Source: Cyanobacteriota bacterium | Lineage (GTDB): Bacteria > Cyanobacteriota > Cyanobacteriia > PCC-6307 > Cyanobiaceae | Assembly (NCBI GenBank): GCA_026389315.1 | Contig: JAPLIC010000067.1 | Span: 1 to 64,000 of the forward strand | Direction of reading: 5' to 3' | Length of the DNA: 64,000 nt | Shown: positions 45,122-54,854 of the stretch, piece after piece | How positions within the stretch are numbered: the stretch's first letter is position 1 | Layout: each line of letters begins with the position of its first letter | The notes under the pieces: model-generated | Database searches by the model: none | Told to the model about the DNA's origin: nothing | The model's input: only the letters and a program-made list of their open reading frames with translations | Position numbers and translations under genes: made by a program

Positions 45122-46402
45122 TCACTTCATGGCGGTCCAGTCCTGGAACCAACCCCGGCGCTGCAGCCAGAGGCACTGCACCAGGGCAATCAAGCCCATC
45201 AGCGCCAGTGCAACCAGATAGCCGAAGCGCCAGTGCAATTCGGGCATCACCTCAAAGTTCATGCCATAGATGCCAGCGATCAGGGTGAGCGGAGCAAAGA
45301 TGCTGGTGAGGATGGTCAGGGTCTTCATGACCTGGTTCATGCGATTGCCCACACTGGCGCTGTAGGCCTGGGTAATGGCATCACATTGACTGCGGAGGAG
45401 TTCACAGTTTTCAAACAACATTTCCACCATCTCCGCCATCTCCTGGAAACCCATCAACGCCTCCTTTCCCAACAGATTCTGGTTCTGGCGCAGCAGCATC
45501 TTGATCTGATGGCGCAATGGCCACACCTGGCTGCGGATGGTGCGCAAATTGCTGCGAAACTTAAAAACCACATTCAACAATTTGGGTTTGGGCCTGCGTA
45601 GCACCGCCTCCTCAAGCTCATCGAGTTCAAGGGCAATGCCCTCCAGGAGGGGGAAGAGGCTGTCCAAAATTTCGTCAATCAAAAAATGGAGAATGTCATC
45701 CAGATCCCTGTCACTCGGAGCAGCCCGATTCGATAGCAACCATTGGGTGAGGCCCGGAAACGAATCGCCAGGGGCACCTTCTTCGATGGTGATCAGCAAG
45801 CCATTGATCAACAACAGACCCACCTGTTCACTCACCAGGAAACCCGGCACCTGGGTGCTACCCAGGCGGTGCATCACCACCATGATCACCGCATCGAGAC
45901 AGTCCACCTGGGGCCGCTGGGGAACTTCGATCAAGGGAGCGATCAGCGGGGGCGGAATGCCGAGCTGAGCGAGGAGGGAGGTGATTCCAGGGCGGTCGGC
46001 CAATCCCCGAATCCGCAACCAGAGGGGCCTTTCCCGCTGGCGCAGCGCCAGGATCTCCCGGGGGTCATGGGGAACATGGCGCTGAACCCCCTCGGGCTCA
46101 AAAACAAGCAGTTCAATGGCGGTGGGGGCCAGGCCACCATGGACGTAAAGGTGGCTGGGCCAGGATCCAGGGCGCTGAACCAGCCGTTGGGAACTCAGCG
46201 CGCCTGGAGTGAGTCGCAGCACGGAGTGGGAGGGGTAATCCAGCGATTTAACAGGACGCTGCCCCCGACGATGGCCCCCTGAAGCAGCAGGCAGGTGCTC
46301 ACCGGTGGCAACCAAGTACGCAGCAGGCGGGTCATGGCCACTGAGGTAGCGGTACCCATTCCAGGGGATAGAAACCCTGGGGCTGTGTCTCCCAGACGAC
46401 AC
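45122..46402 (-). CDS. corA: CorA-family magnesium/cobalt transporter
   Basis: A 426-residue divalent-cation channel. A long cytosolic N-domain with the funnel helix (LLEGIALELDELEEAVLRRP; FRSNLRTIRSQVWPLRHQIK) is followed by two membrane helices. The first ends in the selectivity motif YGMNFEVMPEL (GMN); the second is FGYLVALALMGLIALVQCLW. The last residues are basic and aromatic, as in CorA. The true start may lie inside the first 50 residues, which look non-conserved. Confidence 0.93.
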   Translation of the reverse strand: MSSGRHSPRVSIPWNGYRYLSGHDPPAAYLVATGEHLPAASGGHRRGQRPVKSLDYPSHSVLRLTPGALSSQRLVQRPGSWPSHLYVHGGLAPTAIELLVFEPEGVQRHVPHDPREILALRQRERPLWLRIRGLADRPGITSLLAQLGIPPPLIAPLIEVPQRPQVDCLDAVIMVVMHRLGSTQVPGFLVSEQVGLLLINGLLITIEEGAPGDSFPGLTQWLLSNRAAPSDRDLDDILHFLIDEILDSLFPLLEGIALELDELEEAVLRRPKPKLLNVVFKFRSNLRTIRSQVWPLRHQIKMLLRQNQNLLGKEALMGFQEMAEMVEMLFENCELLRSQCDAITQAYSASVGNRMNQVMKTLTILTSIFAPLTLIAGIYGMNFEVMPELHWRFGYLVALALMGLIALVQCLWLQRRGWFQDWTAMK

Positions 46403-46476
46403 TCTGGTTGGTTCTTTCTACTGCGGGCATCCGGCAGGGGAAGGCGACTAAAGTCGATCGAATCAAATGTGCAGCC

Positions 46477-46764
46477 TTGAACGACAACCCCTCCGAGAGG
46501 CCTGGCGGCAACGGCGGGCTTTCGCCAGCGTCGACCCAGGGCGTGCGCTCACCGCTGGAAGCCCACGGCAGTTACCGAGGGGCTGATTGGAGCCCCGATC
46601 GGTTGATGTTTCATCAAAACCTGGAAACCTTCGCCGAGCGGGTGGGGTTGATCGTCGGCCTTCAGGCGAATGGCAAGCTCAGCCAAGACCAGGCCTACGA
46701 CGAGATCAAGCAGATTTGGAAGCAACTCAAGCAGAGTCGTGATGAGCTGCTGAAGCGGGATTGA
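46477..46764 (+). CDS. DUF7219-like small conserved protein
   Basis: A protein of about 95 residues whose C-terminal half matches a cyanobacterial small-protein family: YRGADWSPDRLMFHQNLETF, then FAERVGLIVGLQANGKLSQD and AYDEIKQIWKQLKQSRDELL. Helical and soluble; function unknown. The TTG at 46477 is a compromise start; the frame is open from about 46408. Confidence 0.68.
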   Translation: MNDNPSERPGGNGGLSPASTQGVRSPLEAHGSYRGADWSPDRLMFHQNLETFAERVGLIVGLQANGKLSQDQAYDEIKQIWKQLKQSRDELLKRD

Positions 46765-46787
46765 CGCCCCCCCCTTTCCCCTCGGCC

Positions 46788-47673
46788 ACGCTGCCCCTGG
46801 AGGGCCAAAAGGTCGGCCCCCAGGTCGGCGCAGGAGCCGCCGCTGTCTTGCTGGATCTAGCCCTGTTGTTGCAGGGGCTCGTGCTGGTGGTTGGCATCGC
46901 CGACCGGGGCAGCCAAATGGCCCTCAGCCGGGGGCTGGTTCTTCGTCACCCAAAGCGAAGCCATCTGTGTCAACAAGACCGATTACGTCTTGCCGGGGTT
47001 GGGGTCCTGTGTGGCCTCAGCGATCGGCCAGCAACGGCTTGATCAGGTTGGGTTGGCCCTGCTGACGATGTTGGCGATAGGGGCCCAGTGGTACGTGTTG
47101 TTCAACGCCACGGCCGGCGCTTGCGCCATCCCCAGTGACCTGCGGGAGATGGCCCATGGGTTTCAGTTGCGGGGTTGGCAGAAGGGGCGCCGCTTCCTGC
47201 TGCCGGCCATGTTCAGCACCTGGATCACGGGGGCGATCACGGCCTGCGGAGCGGCCTGGAACGCCTCGATCGTGGCCGAACTCATCACCAGGGGCCCCAG
47301 CGGTTGCGCACCGCTGGTTTGGGCTCTTCCATCGCCGAGGCCAGTGCCCAAGGTGAATCATCTCGCCTGCTGTTGGGTTGGGTGGTGATGGCCCTTGCTG
47401 GTGGTCAGCACCAACCGGTTGCTATGGCGCCCTCTCTAGTACTACGGAGCCGAGCGGTATGGGGCCTGATCCCCTCCTGCGGCCTTGGAGGCCAGCCCCC
47501 GCGCCGAGGTGGAGGGTGAGCGCGTGTTGGAGCTGCTCAACGAGCAGTTCACCCGAACCGAGGGGCGGCTGTCTTTGCAACCCTGGTGAGCTGGACCCGC
47601 AGTTGCGGGTTGTATCGCTACAACCGGGAGCAAGACGTGTTCCGTCTGGCGGAGGTTGGCGCCGCTGACTAAG
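46788..47673 (+). pseudogene. Decayed nitrate/sulfonate-type ABC transporter (permease plus ATPase tail)
   Basis: Pieces in different frames match a two-domain ABC permease: GGWFFVTQSEAI, LPGLGSCVASAI, AQWYVLFNATAGACAIPSDL, FQLRGWQKGRRFLLPAMFST, WITGAITACGAAWNASIVAE. In another frame LGSSIAEASAQGESSRLLLG continues it. Next, RVLELLNEQFTRTEGRLSLQ and VSWTRSCGLYRYN, with DVFRLAEV, resemble the AAA-associated C-terminal domain of the partner ATPase. Stops and frameshifts separate these pieces. The last codons overlap the end of the convergent cobM gene. Confidence 0.72.
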
Positions 47674-48442
47674 GAGTGCCGACCCCACCTCGAAACAGAT
47701 GGTTGTGGCTGGCGGAATACAATTTGGAACGCGCCGCTGGGGGCGGCCTCAGGGCAGGACTCACCACGTAGAGCGTCGTGCGGATCAGTTGCTGCGCGCG
47801 GCTGGTGGCGGCCATCTGGTGCAGGGGCACGATCGTTAACCACTGGTCGGGCCAGCTGACGCGATAGCCAATGGCCACAGGTGTCTCCGGGTCGTAGTGA
47901 AGCAGCAGCTCGGCTTCGACGGCCTCCACATGTCTGGCACTCAGGTAGAGGCAAAGGGAGGCACCCAAGGCCGCCAGATGGCAGAGAGACTCCCGTTCGG
48001 GCACGCCTGTACGACCACCGGCCCGGCTCAGCACGATCGTTTGCACAAGACCAGGAATGGTGAGCTCAGAGCCCAAGGACGCTGCCGTGGCCTGGTAGGC
48101 ACTGAGCCCCGGCACCACCTCCACCTCCAATTGGGCGTCGGCAAGCCGGCAGACCTGTTCGGCCAAGGCGCCATAGAGACAGGGATCGCCGTCATGGAGA
48201 CGCACCACCCTCTGGCCCCTCTGGGCCCGTTGCACCACCACCTCCAGCACTTCCTCCAGGGTGAGGGTGCTGGTGCGAATCCGTTCGCAGGACGGCGAGG
48301 CCAGGGCGGCAATCGCCGGGTTCACCAGCGAATCCGTCCAAACCAACACCTCCGCCTGCTCAATCGCCCTCAGGGCCCTGAGGGTAAGGAGGTCCGGTGC
48401 CCCGGGACCGGCGCCAACAATCTGCACCAGGGCCCCCTTCAT
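47669..48442 (-). CDS. cobM: Precorrin-4 C11-methyltransferase
   Basis: A 257-residue tetrapyrrole methylase of cobalamin synthesis. Motifs: [72 protein letters not shown], and a late [11 protein letters not shown]. It follows lgt with a 4-bp overlap on the minus strand and completes a pair with cobI elsewhere in the window. The C-terminal 20 residues extend past the usual end. Confidence 0.95.
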   Translation of the reverse strand: MKGALVQIVGAGPGAPDLLTLRALRAIEQAEVLVWTDSLVNPAIAALASPSCERIRTSTLTLEEVLEVVVQRAQRGQRVVRLHDGDPCLYGALAEQVCRLADAQLEVEVVPGLSAYQATAASLGSELTIPGLVQTIVLSRAGGRTGVPERESLCHLAALGASLCLYLSARHVEAVEAELLLHYDPETPVAIGYRVSWPDQWLTIVPLHQMAATSRAQQLIRTTLYVVSPALRPPPAARSKLYSASHNHLFRGGVGTP

Positions 48443-49296
48443 GGGGTCAAGCCGGTGGGATCCGGTAGGGGCTGCTGCTGGCCGTAGAGCCGCCAGAGGC
48501 CCAGGCCCCCCAGGGCAATCAACATCAAGCTGACCAACTGGGCCATGCGCAGTCCACCGGTACAAAAAGGCGGCTCGGCCCCCAGGCAGAGGGGGTCCAT
48601 TCGCAACCCCTCTATCCAGACACGTCCCGAGCTGTAGGCCATCAGATAGATACAACTCAGGGCCCCCGCCGGCAGGTCCAGCTTGCCCCTCACTGCCAGG
48701 AAGAACAGGCAGAGCAACAGGGCACAAACACCAAGATTCCAGAGGGATTCATACAAAAATGTCGGGTGGAAGGTACTGAAGGTGATGAAACCAGCCGGGC
48801 GATTTTCCAAGGGAATCGTCAACTTCCATGGCAGGTTGGTGGGCAGGCCAAAGGCTTCTGAATTAAAGAAATTCCCCCATCTTCCGATGGCCTGTCCCAG
48901 GGCTAAAGCTGGCACCAACACATCCAGGAGCGGCCAAAGCGCTTGGCGTCGCCAGCGGCAAAACAGGATTGTGCCGATGAGGCCGCCCAGCAGGGCGCCA
49001 TGGATGGCGATCCCCCCATGCCATACCGCCAAGGCCTCCTGCCAGTTATGGCGGTATTGGCGCCACTCCAACAGCACGTAATACAGCCTTGCCCCCAGCA
49101 CTGACGAAATCACCATGACGGGCAGCAGGTCACTGAGGAAGGGGGCCGCAATGTTGCGTTCGCGCCCTAAACGGGTGGCCAGGGCCAAACCGGTCAGGAC
49201 CGCCGCCGCAATCAGCAGCCCATACCAACGCAAGGAAAGCGGGCCCAGCTGGAAAACCAGGGGCCCGGGGGAGGTGAAAAGAGCCAGGGAAAGCAA
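48439..49296 (-). CDS. lgt: Phosphatidylglycerol-prolipoprotein diacylglyceryl transferase
   Basis: A 285-residue polytopic membrane enzyme that attaches diacylglycerol to the lipobox Cys of prolipoproteins. Motifs: [30 protein letters not shown] with the essential His, and the Lgt signature [17 protein letters not shown]. Later helices hold the [12 protein letters not shown] arginine region. Start is TTG at 49296. It lies 8 bp after petA and overlaps cobM, so petC-petA-lgt-cobM may be cotranscribed. Confidence 0.96.
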   Translation of the reverse strand: MLSLALFTSPGPLVFQLGPLSLRWYGLLIAAAVLTGLALATRLGRERNIAAPFLSDLLPVMVISSVLGARLYYVLLEWRQYRHNWQEALAVWHGGIAIHGALLGGLIGTILFCRWRRQALWPLLDVLVPALALGQAIGRWGNFFNSEAFGLPTNLPWKLTIPLENRPAGFITFSTFHPTFLYESLWNLGVCALLLCLFFLAVRGKLDLPAGALSCIYLMAYSSGRVWIEGLRMDPLCLGAEPPFCTGGLRMAQLVSLMLIALGGLGLWRLYGQQQPLPDPTGLTP

Positions 49297-49304
49297 GGGG
49301 AGAT

Positions 49305-50291
49305 TCAGAGCACGCCCCCTGTGGCCGCCTGGACTTTCTCGACCTGCTTCTTCTTGAGCACCAACAGGATCTGGGTCAGGGCCGTGCCGGCCAGGAAAGC
49401 CAGCAGGCCATAGATGCGGGCGGGGTTCTGAAGCACAACCTCCGCATCCACCTGGCCGAAGCCACCCACATTGGGGTCGTTGGTGAGGGGAGTACCGATC
49501 TCAAGACGGTCGCCCACCTTGACCAGCAACTTGGGACCGGCGGGAATGGTTTCCTTCACCGTTTTGCCTTCGGCGGTCGTAATGACCACTTCGACAGCAC
49601 CCTTTTCGGCTTCATCAATTGAGGCAATGCTGCCCGCAACCGTGGCGTTGAAAACACCGTTGTTGGTCTTTTCACCCGTGGGGTTCACCTGGCCGCGGCC
49701 GCGGTTGCCACCCACATGAATTTGATATTTGCCGAAGTGAATGTTGCCATCTGTGGCCGGATCAGGGGACAGCACCGGGAAGACGATCTTCTGGTGCTGG
49801 TCACCAGGGATGGGTCCCACCAGCAGGATGTTGGGCTGGGTATCGCTGTATTGGGTGTAGAAGATGCCCTTGGTTTCTTCCTTGAGTTCGTCGCTCAATC
49901 GTTCGGGGGGCGCCAGACGGAAACCCTCAGGCAGCACCACAACCGCACCCACATTCAGGCCCGTGGCAGTGCCATCCCCGGCGACCTGCTGCACCGAGGT
50001 GTCGTAAGGGACCTCTACTTCGGCCTTGAACACCGTGTCGGGGAACACGGCCTGGGGCACTTCGACCCGGGTCGCCTTCTTGGCCAGGTGGCAATTGGCG
50101 CAAACAATCTTGCCGGTGGCCTCCCGCGGGTTGGCGTAGTTCTGTTGGGCCCAGAACGGATAGGCCCAACTCGGGGTCGCTCCGAAAAGCAACAAACCCA
50201 GGCAAAGGCCGAGGCCCAGGAACCGTTGGCCAAGACCCGCCGCCCTGAAGAGCGGAGCGAGCAGGCGGGATGCGGAGGGGAGGCGACGCAT
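49305..50291 (-). CDS. petA: Apocytochrome f
   Basis: The c-type cytochrome of the b6f complex in thylakoids, passing electrons to plastocyanin or cytochrome c6. It has a signal peptide ([20 protein letters not shown]) cleaved before Tyr44, whose amino group is the axial ligand. The haem motif CANCH is at 64-68. The lumenal domain follows ([20 protein letters not shown]), then a C-terminal anchor ([28 protein letters not shown]). The ATG at 50291 is used. petC lies 50 bp upstream. Confidence 0.98.
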   Translation of the reverse strand: MRRLPSASRLLAPLFRAAGLGQRFLGLGLCLGLLLFGATPSWAYPFWAQQNYANPREATGKIVCANCHLAKKATRVEVPQAVFPDTVFKAEVEVPYDTSVQQVAGDGTATGLNVGAVVVLPEGFRLAPPERLSDELKEETKGIFYTQYSDTQPNILLVGPIPGDQHQKIVFPVLSPDPATDGNIHFGKYQIHVGGNRGRGQVNPTGEKTNNGVFNATVAGSIASIDEAEKGAVEVVITTAEGKTVKETIPAGPKLLVKVGDRLEIGTPLTNDPNVGGFGQVDAEVVLQNPARIYGLLAFLAGTALTQILLVLKKKQVEKVQAATGGVL

Positions 50292-50341
50292 GGCGGGACG
50301 ATCGGGGGCGGGGAATGGGGGGAGGGCGGACAGGACCCGAA

Positions 50342-50890
50342 TCAGGACCACCAGGGCTTGTCGCCAGTGCGGAAATCGGTTTCAGTCCACTGACTGACAA
50401 ACACGTTGTCGTTCTCGACCGTCACGTGGGCCAGGGCCAGGGAGAGGGGCGCCGGTCCGCGAACGACCTTGCCCGTGGCGTCGTACTGGCTGCCATGACA
50501 GGGGCACATGAACTTGCCGGCCCCGTTGTTCCAAGGCACCACGCAACCCAGATGGGTGCAGATGGCATTGATGCCGTAGTCGCCGATGGAATCGGGACCT
50601 TCCACCACGAGGTAGGTGGGGTCCCCTTTGAGACCCTGGACGAGGCTGCGGTCACCTTCTTTGTGGGACCCCAACCAACCGCTGAGGGTGACGGAATTGC
50701 CGGCCGCGTCCTTGGCGGTCGTGCCACCGCCGCTGCCGGCGGCCTTGGGGGGGATGAAGTAGTTGACGACCGGATACAAGGCCCCCAGGACCACCCCGCC
50801 GACGGAACCGAAGGTGAGCAGATTCATGAACTGCCGACGACCCATGTCGGGGACATCACCAGAAGAGGAAGGCGCTGGGATCTGGGTCAT
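50342..50890 (-). CDS. petC: Rieske iron-sulfur protein of cytochrome b6f
   Basis: A 182-residue subunit with an N-terminal twin-Arg-like/membrane segment ([20 protein letters not shown]) and a soluble 2Fe-2S domain. Cluster ligands are in CTHLGC (111-116) and CPCHGS (129-134): two Cys and two His, plus the two disulfide Cys. It takes electrons from plastoquinol and passes them to cytochrome f, encoded just downstream. The start is the ATG at 50890. Confidence 0.98.
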   Translation of the reverse strand: MTQIPAPSSSGDVPDMGRRQFMNLLTFGSVGGVVLGALYPVVNYFIPPKAAGSGGGTTAKDAAGNSVTLSGWLGSHKEGDRSLVQGLKGDPTYLVVEGPDSIGDYGINAICTHLGCVVPWNNGAGKFMCPCHGSQYDATGKVVRGPAPLSLALAHVTVENDNVFVSQWTETDFRTGDKPWWS

Positions 50891-51046
50891 TGGCGTCGCT
50901 CTAAAGGAGCGCTGCAACGTGGCGCCATTATGAACCTTGCCCCTATCGTCCCGGGCCTCTGCCCCCCGCCGTCCCCTGGCCCTGAAACAAGCCTTAGTGC
51001 TTGGCGGCGCAGACGGCAGGCTGGAGTGGTCCATGCGCCCCCACCG

Positions 51047-51409
51047 GTGACCTTGGCTGATTTCTTTGGTGCCACCGACGCCGGCGCCGGCGCTCCCCTC
51101 AGCGGCGCCGAAGTGAGGGCTCTGCTCGTGGCGCGCTGGCAAGCCAACCACGACCTGCGCCTCGTGCAGATCCGCAGTCGCCTCTACCTCCAGGTGATGT
51201 GGAATCACCTGGAGCAACAGTCCTTTCCCCTCAGCGCTGAGGAGTACGCCGACCACATCGAGCGCGTCGCCGCCGCCCTCAACGACCTGGGACTGGCGGC
51301 AACGGTGCGTCAGTGGCTGGGCAGCACCCGCGACCGGCCCCGTCTGGGCAGGGCCCTTTCCTTGCCCCTCGAACCCGTGTCGGGTCGTGCCAGCGAATTC
51401 CTGCTGTAG
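51047..51409 (+). CDS. DUF3067 family protein
   Basis: A protein of about 120 residues resembling cyanobacterial/plastid DUF3067: [57 protein letters not shown] and [15 protein letters not shown]. The GTG at 51047 is chosen over the ATG at 50930, because the latter would leave only 39 bp to the divergent petC start and adds non-conserved residues. Function is unknown; divergence from petC suggests a photosynthesis link. Confidence 0.8.
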   Translation: MTLADFFGATDAGAGAPLSGAEVRALLVARWQANHDLRLVQIRSRLYLQVMWNHLEQQSFPLSAEEYADHIERVAAALNDLGLAATVRQWLGSTRDRPRLGRALSLPLEPVSGRASEFLL

Positions 51410-51497
51410 CTCAGGCCGCAACTTTGGTTGTGGGGCCCGCGGAACGCCCCTGGCCCACCGATAGTGGGGGCAGGTTGTTTCTGGCACGGTTTGCGGC

Positions 51498-51623
51498 ATG
51501 GGTTTTCTTCGCTCCGCCCTTTTGCCCCTGGCGATCGTGCTGCTCTTTGGCATCGCCCTTTTTGCCGTCAGCGCACGCATCTGGCTGCCTGGCGATATGG
51601 CCGCCCCGGCTCCCCTCGGCTGA
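51498..51623 (+). CDS. 41-residue single-pass membrane protein
   Basis: A short ORF encoding a single hydrophobic helix ([20 protein letters not shown]) with a short polar end ([15 protein letters not shown]). Size and form resemble the small subunits of thylakoid complexes or small envelope proteins. It lies between the DUF3067 and HEAT-repeat genes. I do not recognise a named family; the coding call rests on the clean helix and codon composition. Confidence 0.6.
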   Translation: MGFLRSALLPLAIVLLFGIALFAVSARIWLPGDMAAPAPLG

Positions 51624-51692
51624 AGGAATGGAGGCCCCTGGGCCTGAACCCGGGCTGGCCGACTTTTAGCATCCCCCCACGAGGTTCGCTTG

Positions 51693-52505
51693 ATGCCGGT
51701 CGACGCCCAGCCCTTCCCTGATCCATTCCCGGACGGTCCCGCCGGGCTTGCCCTCGACCCCGAGGTCCTCGCCCGCGAACTGGCCCGGGAGCTGCTTGGC
51801 GATCCCCTCGACGAGATCGATGCCGAGGAACCCGATCCCCATGCTGTCGCTGCCGAATGCGACCTGGGCCTGACCCTGCTGCGAGGGGATCAGGAGCAAG
51901 GCATGCAGGGGCTGCGCATTTTTTGCGAACACCGCGATCCCCGGTCAGTGCCCCTGCTGCTGCCCCTGCTCAACGCCCCCTGTCCGATTCTGCGCATGAG
52001 CGCCGTTTACGCCCTCGGCCGCAATCCCACCCCGCTGGCCGTCGAGCCCCTGCTGGGCCTGCTCAACGCTGACGACAACGGTTACGTCCGCAAGGCAGTG
52101 GCCTGGAGTCTGAGCAATTACCCCGAGGCGCCGGTGCTCAACCCCCTGATCCGCGCCCTGCAGTTGGATATCGCGGCCGTCCGCCTCTGGGCCGCCAGCT
52201 CCCTGGCCGACGCCGGTGGGACCAATGCCGCCAAGGCCGATCCGGCGGCCGCCCAGCTGCTTCAGACCCTGCGGATCGACAGTGAAGCAGCCGTTCGCAG
52301 TAATAGTGCCTGGTCCCTTGGCCGCCTCTATCCCGACCTGGTGGAACCCCGCCAGCAGCAGGTCGTCGAGGCCCTGCTCACCACCTTGCTCCAGGACAAT
52401 GATCCGGGGGTGCGCGATGAGGCGCGCCTGGCCCTCGAACAGCTTGAGCAGCCTGAGGTGCTGGACCAGTTGCTGACGTTGGTGGAAGAAGGGCTGATCA
52501 CCTGA
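51693..52505 (+). CDS. HEAT-repeat protein, phycobilisome-lyase-like
   Basis: A 270-residue alpha-solenoid protein with HEAT/PBS-lyase-type repeats from about 60 to 250 ([100 protein letters not shown]). Relatives include phycobilin lyases of the CpcE/F type and general scaffold proteins. No bilin-protein genes are nearby, so a lyase role is not claimed. The ATG at 51693 is used. Confidence 0.85.
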   Translation: MPVDAQPFPDPFPDGPAGLALDPEVLARELARELLGDPLDEIDAEEPDPHAVAAECDLGLTLLRGDQEQGMQGLRIFCEHRDPRSVPLLLPLLNAPCPILRMSAVYALGRNPTPLAVEPLLGLLNADDNGYVRKAVAWSLSNYPEAPVLNPLIRALQLDIAAVRLWAASSLADAGGTNAAKADPAAAQLLQTLRIDSEAAVRSNSAWSLGRLYPDLVEPRQQQVVEALLTTLLQDNDPGVRDEARLALEQLEQPEVLDQLLTLVEEGLIT

Positions 52506-52571
52506 GGTTCACGGGGGCCCGCCGCGCTTCGCCATCACGGTTAGCATTGACAGACCTCATTCTCTTGCGTG

Positions 52572-52805
52572 ATGGCCCAGCGCACCATCCGCTTCCGCAT
52601 CCGACCTGACGGCAGCGTTGACGAAGTCGTCGAGGGCTTCTCAGGTGACGGCTGCCAAGCCCTCACCGCAAGACTTGAGTCCCGTCTTGGCACCGTTCAG
52701 CAACGGCTAGCAACGGCTGAGGCCTTCTTACCTGCCGTCCAGAAGCAGGCGCTTAGCCAGCAGAGCCTGCCGATCCAGGCGTTGGCGCTGGACCCCCTCA
52801 CCTGA
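52572..52805 (+). CDS. DUF2997 family protein
   Basis: A 77-residue protein beginning with the family pattern RTIRFRIRPDGSVDEVVEGF, then DGCQALTARLESRLG. In cyanobacteria DUF2997 genes are regularly next to ycf35, as here (22 bp upstream of it). Function is unknown. Confidence 0.88.
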   Translation: MAQRTIRFRIRPDGSVDEVVEGFSGDGCQALTARLESRLGTVQQRLATAEAFLPAVQKQALSQQSLPIQALALDPLT

Positions 52806-52827
52806 ATCCCCCCATTGCTTCAAGTCG

Positions 52828-53220
52828 ATGTCTCACTTCAGCACCGTCAAGACCGAGTTACGTGATCGTCAGGCCCTCGTTGAGGCCCTGAATGATTTGG
52901 GTTGTCCTCCCCTCGAAGGGGCCCAACCCGTGCGCGGCTATCGCGGCCAGATGATTACTGCTGATTTAGCCATCCGCCAAGCCGAGGGGGGCGACATTGG
53001 TTTCCGTTTCAATCCTGAGGCCGGCTGCTACGAATTAGTGGCCGATCTCGATCTCTGGCGTCAGCCCGTGCCGATTGAGCGTTTTTTGGCACGCCTGACC
53101 CAGCGCTATGCCCTGCACACGATTTTGGCCGCCAGCGCCGCCGAAGGATTTCAGGTCAATCAACAGACCAATCAGCAAGACGGCAGCATCGAAGTGGTGG
53201 TGACCCGCTGGGACGGCTGA
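52828..53220 (+). CDS. ycf35: Ycf35 (DUF1257) protein
   Basis: A 130-residue protein of the DUF1257/Ycf35 family, conserved in cyanobacteria and red-algal plastids: MSHFSTVKTELRDRQALVEA, GYRGQMITADLAIRQ, and IGFRFNPEAGCYELVADLDL. Function is unknown. It lies in a probable operon DUF2997-ycf35-ferredoxin-aldo/keto reductase with small gaps. Confidence 0.93.
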   Translation: MSHFSTVKTELRDRQALVEALNDLGCPPLEGAQPVRGYRGQMITADLAIRQAEGGDIGFRFNPEAGCYELVADLDLWRQPVPIERFLARLTQRYALHTILAASAAEGFQVNQQTNQQDGSIEVVVTRWDG

Positions 53221-53242
53221 GGCCGTGGTGCCCGCCCCGCCG

Positions 53243-53641
53243 ATGAGCGATCCTTCCCTCGCCTACAGCACACCCCTCACCGCCCCGCCAGCAGCCACCG
53301 GAATGGAGCCCCTGCTGGGAGGGGGGTTGCGTCAGAAAGCCGTCTGGGTGGACGAGGCCGTCTGCATCGGCTGCCGCTATTGCGCCCATGTAGCAGCCCA
53401 CACTTTTGTGGTCGAATCCAACTGGGGGCGGTCCCGAGCCATTCGCCAGGATGGCGACAGCACCGAACGCATCCAAGAAGCGATCGACACCTGCCCGGTG
53501 GATTGCATCCACTGGGTGGCCTACGAAGAACTGCCGGCCCTCGAACGCCGCCTCGATGAGCAGGAAATCATGCCCCTGGGGGTGCCGACACCGGCCCGAC
53601 CCAGGCGCACCTTGCCGCGGCCACCAGCCCCAAGGCCATGA
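53243..53641 (+). CDS. 4Fe-4S ferredoxin-type protein
   Basis: A 132-residue small iron-sulfur protein. The cluster ligands are CIGCRYC (CxxCxxC) and the later DTCPVDCI. A Pro-rich tail follows. It resembles single-cluster ferredoxin-like proteins of cyanobacteria and chloroplasts. The ATG at 53243 is preferred; a GTG at 53225 is possible. Its stop overlaps the next ATG, coupling it to the aldo/keto reductase, which may use it as a redox partner. Confidence 0.88.
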   Translation: MSDPSLAYSTPLTAPPAATGMEPLLGGGLRQKAVWVDEAVCIGCRYCAHVAAHTFVVESNWGRSRAIRQDGDSTERIQEAIDTCPVDCIHWVAYEELPALERRLDEQEIMPLGVPTPARPRRTLPRPPAPRP

Positions 53642-54837
53642 GGGTGCCAACCCGTCGGTTCGGACGCACCAACCTGGCCATGCCCTTGCTTTCCCTGGGA
53701 GGCATGCGCTTTCAGCAGAGTTGGTCGGATGTGGGCGCCGCCGAGGTCGATCCCAAAAGCCAGGCGAATCTGAGGGCCATTTTGGAGGCGGCCAGCGCCG
53801 CCGGCCTGCACCACATCGAAACCGCGCGGGGTTACGGCAGCTCCGAGCGCCAGCTGGGCGAATTGCTCCCCCAAGTGCATGATCCCCAACGGATCCTGCA
53901 AACCAAGATCGCCCCCAAGGCCGACGCCGACGCCTTCGAGGCCGAGCTGCGCGTCAGCTTTGAGCGGCTGGCCGTCTCCCGGGTGGACCTCCTCAGCCTG
54001 CATGGCATCAACACCGCCGAGCTGCTGGACCAAACCCTGCGGCCCGGGGGCTGTCTGGAGGTAGCCCGTCGCTGGCAGGCCGAAGGCCGCGTCGGCCATG
54101 TGGGCTTCTCCACCCATGCCCCCCTCGATCTGATCCTGGCAGCGATCGAGAGCGATGGTTTTGACTACATCAACCTCCATTGGTATTGGATCCTCCAGGA
54201 CAATGGCGCCGCCATTGCCGCGGCCACCGCCCATGACATGGGGGTGTTTCTGATCAGTCCCACCGACAAAGGCGGCCACCTGCATAGCCCTTCCCAGCGT
54301 CTGCTCGAACTCTGCGCCCCCCTGCATCCGATTGTCTTCAACGATCTTTTCTGTCTCAGTGCCCCAGGCGTCCACACCATGAGCCTGGGGGCCGCCCGAC
54401 CTGGGGATTTCGATCTCCATCTGGAGGCGGTGGCCCTGCTGCCCCGGGCCCATGAACTGGTGCCACCCGTGCTGGCCCGGCTGGAGGCGGCCCGACTCCA
54501 GGCCCTCGGGGCGGCCTGGCTGGAGACCTGGGACCAGGGCCTGCCCCCGTGGCAACAGACCCCTGGAGGCCTCAATCTGCCGGTGTTGCTTTGGCTGCAC
54601 AATCTGCTGGAAGCTTGGGATCTGGAGGGGTTTTGCCGGGCCCGCTACGGGCTGTTAGGTCAAGGTGACCACTGGTTTCCTGGCGCCAACGCCGGGGCCT
54701 TGGACCAAGGGGTCGGGGAGGCGGATCTACTGGAGGTGCTTGGGGCCAGCCCCTGGGCCAGGGAGATTCCCCCCCTGCTTCGTCGCCTTCACCAGCGTCT
54801 CGGTGGCCAGAAGCTGCAGAGGTTGGTGAGTCCTTGA
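53638..54837 (+). CDS. Aldo/keto reductase family protein
   Basis: A 399-residue protein with an aldo/keto-reductase TIM barrel: RFGRTNLAMPLLSLGGMRFQ, HIETARGYGSSERQLGELL with the catalytic Tyr, LLSLHGIN with the His region, and GRVGHVGFSTH. The C-terminal 90 residues form a helical extension (LLWLHNLLEAWDLEGFCRAR). This class occurs next to ferredoxin genes in cyanobacteria, fitting the adjacent 4Fe-4S protein. Substrate unknown. Confidence 0.9.
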   Translation: MRVPTRRFGRTNLAMPLLSLGGMRFQQSWSDVGAAEVDPKSQANLRAILEAASAAGLHHIETARGYGSSERQLGELLPQVHDPQRILQTKIAPKADADAFEAELRVSFERLAVSRVDLLSLHGINTAELLDQTLRPGGCLEVARRWQAEGRVGHVGFSTHAPLDLILAAIESDGFDYINLHWYWILQDNGAAIAAATAHDMGVFLISPTDKGGHLHSPSQRLLELCAPLHPIVFNDLFCLSAPGVHTMSLGAARPGDFDLHLEAVALLPRAHELVPPVLARLEAARLQALGAAWLETWDQGLPPWQQTPGGLNLPVLLWLHNLLEAWDLEGFCRARYGLLGQGDHWFPGANAGALDQGVGEADLLEVLGASPWAREIPPLLRRLHQRLGGQKLQRLVSP

Positions 54838-54854
54838 AAGGTGTCCGCCGCCCA

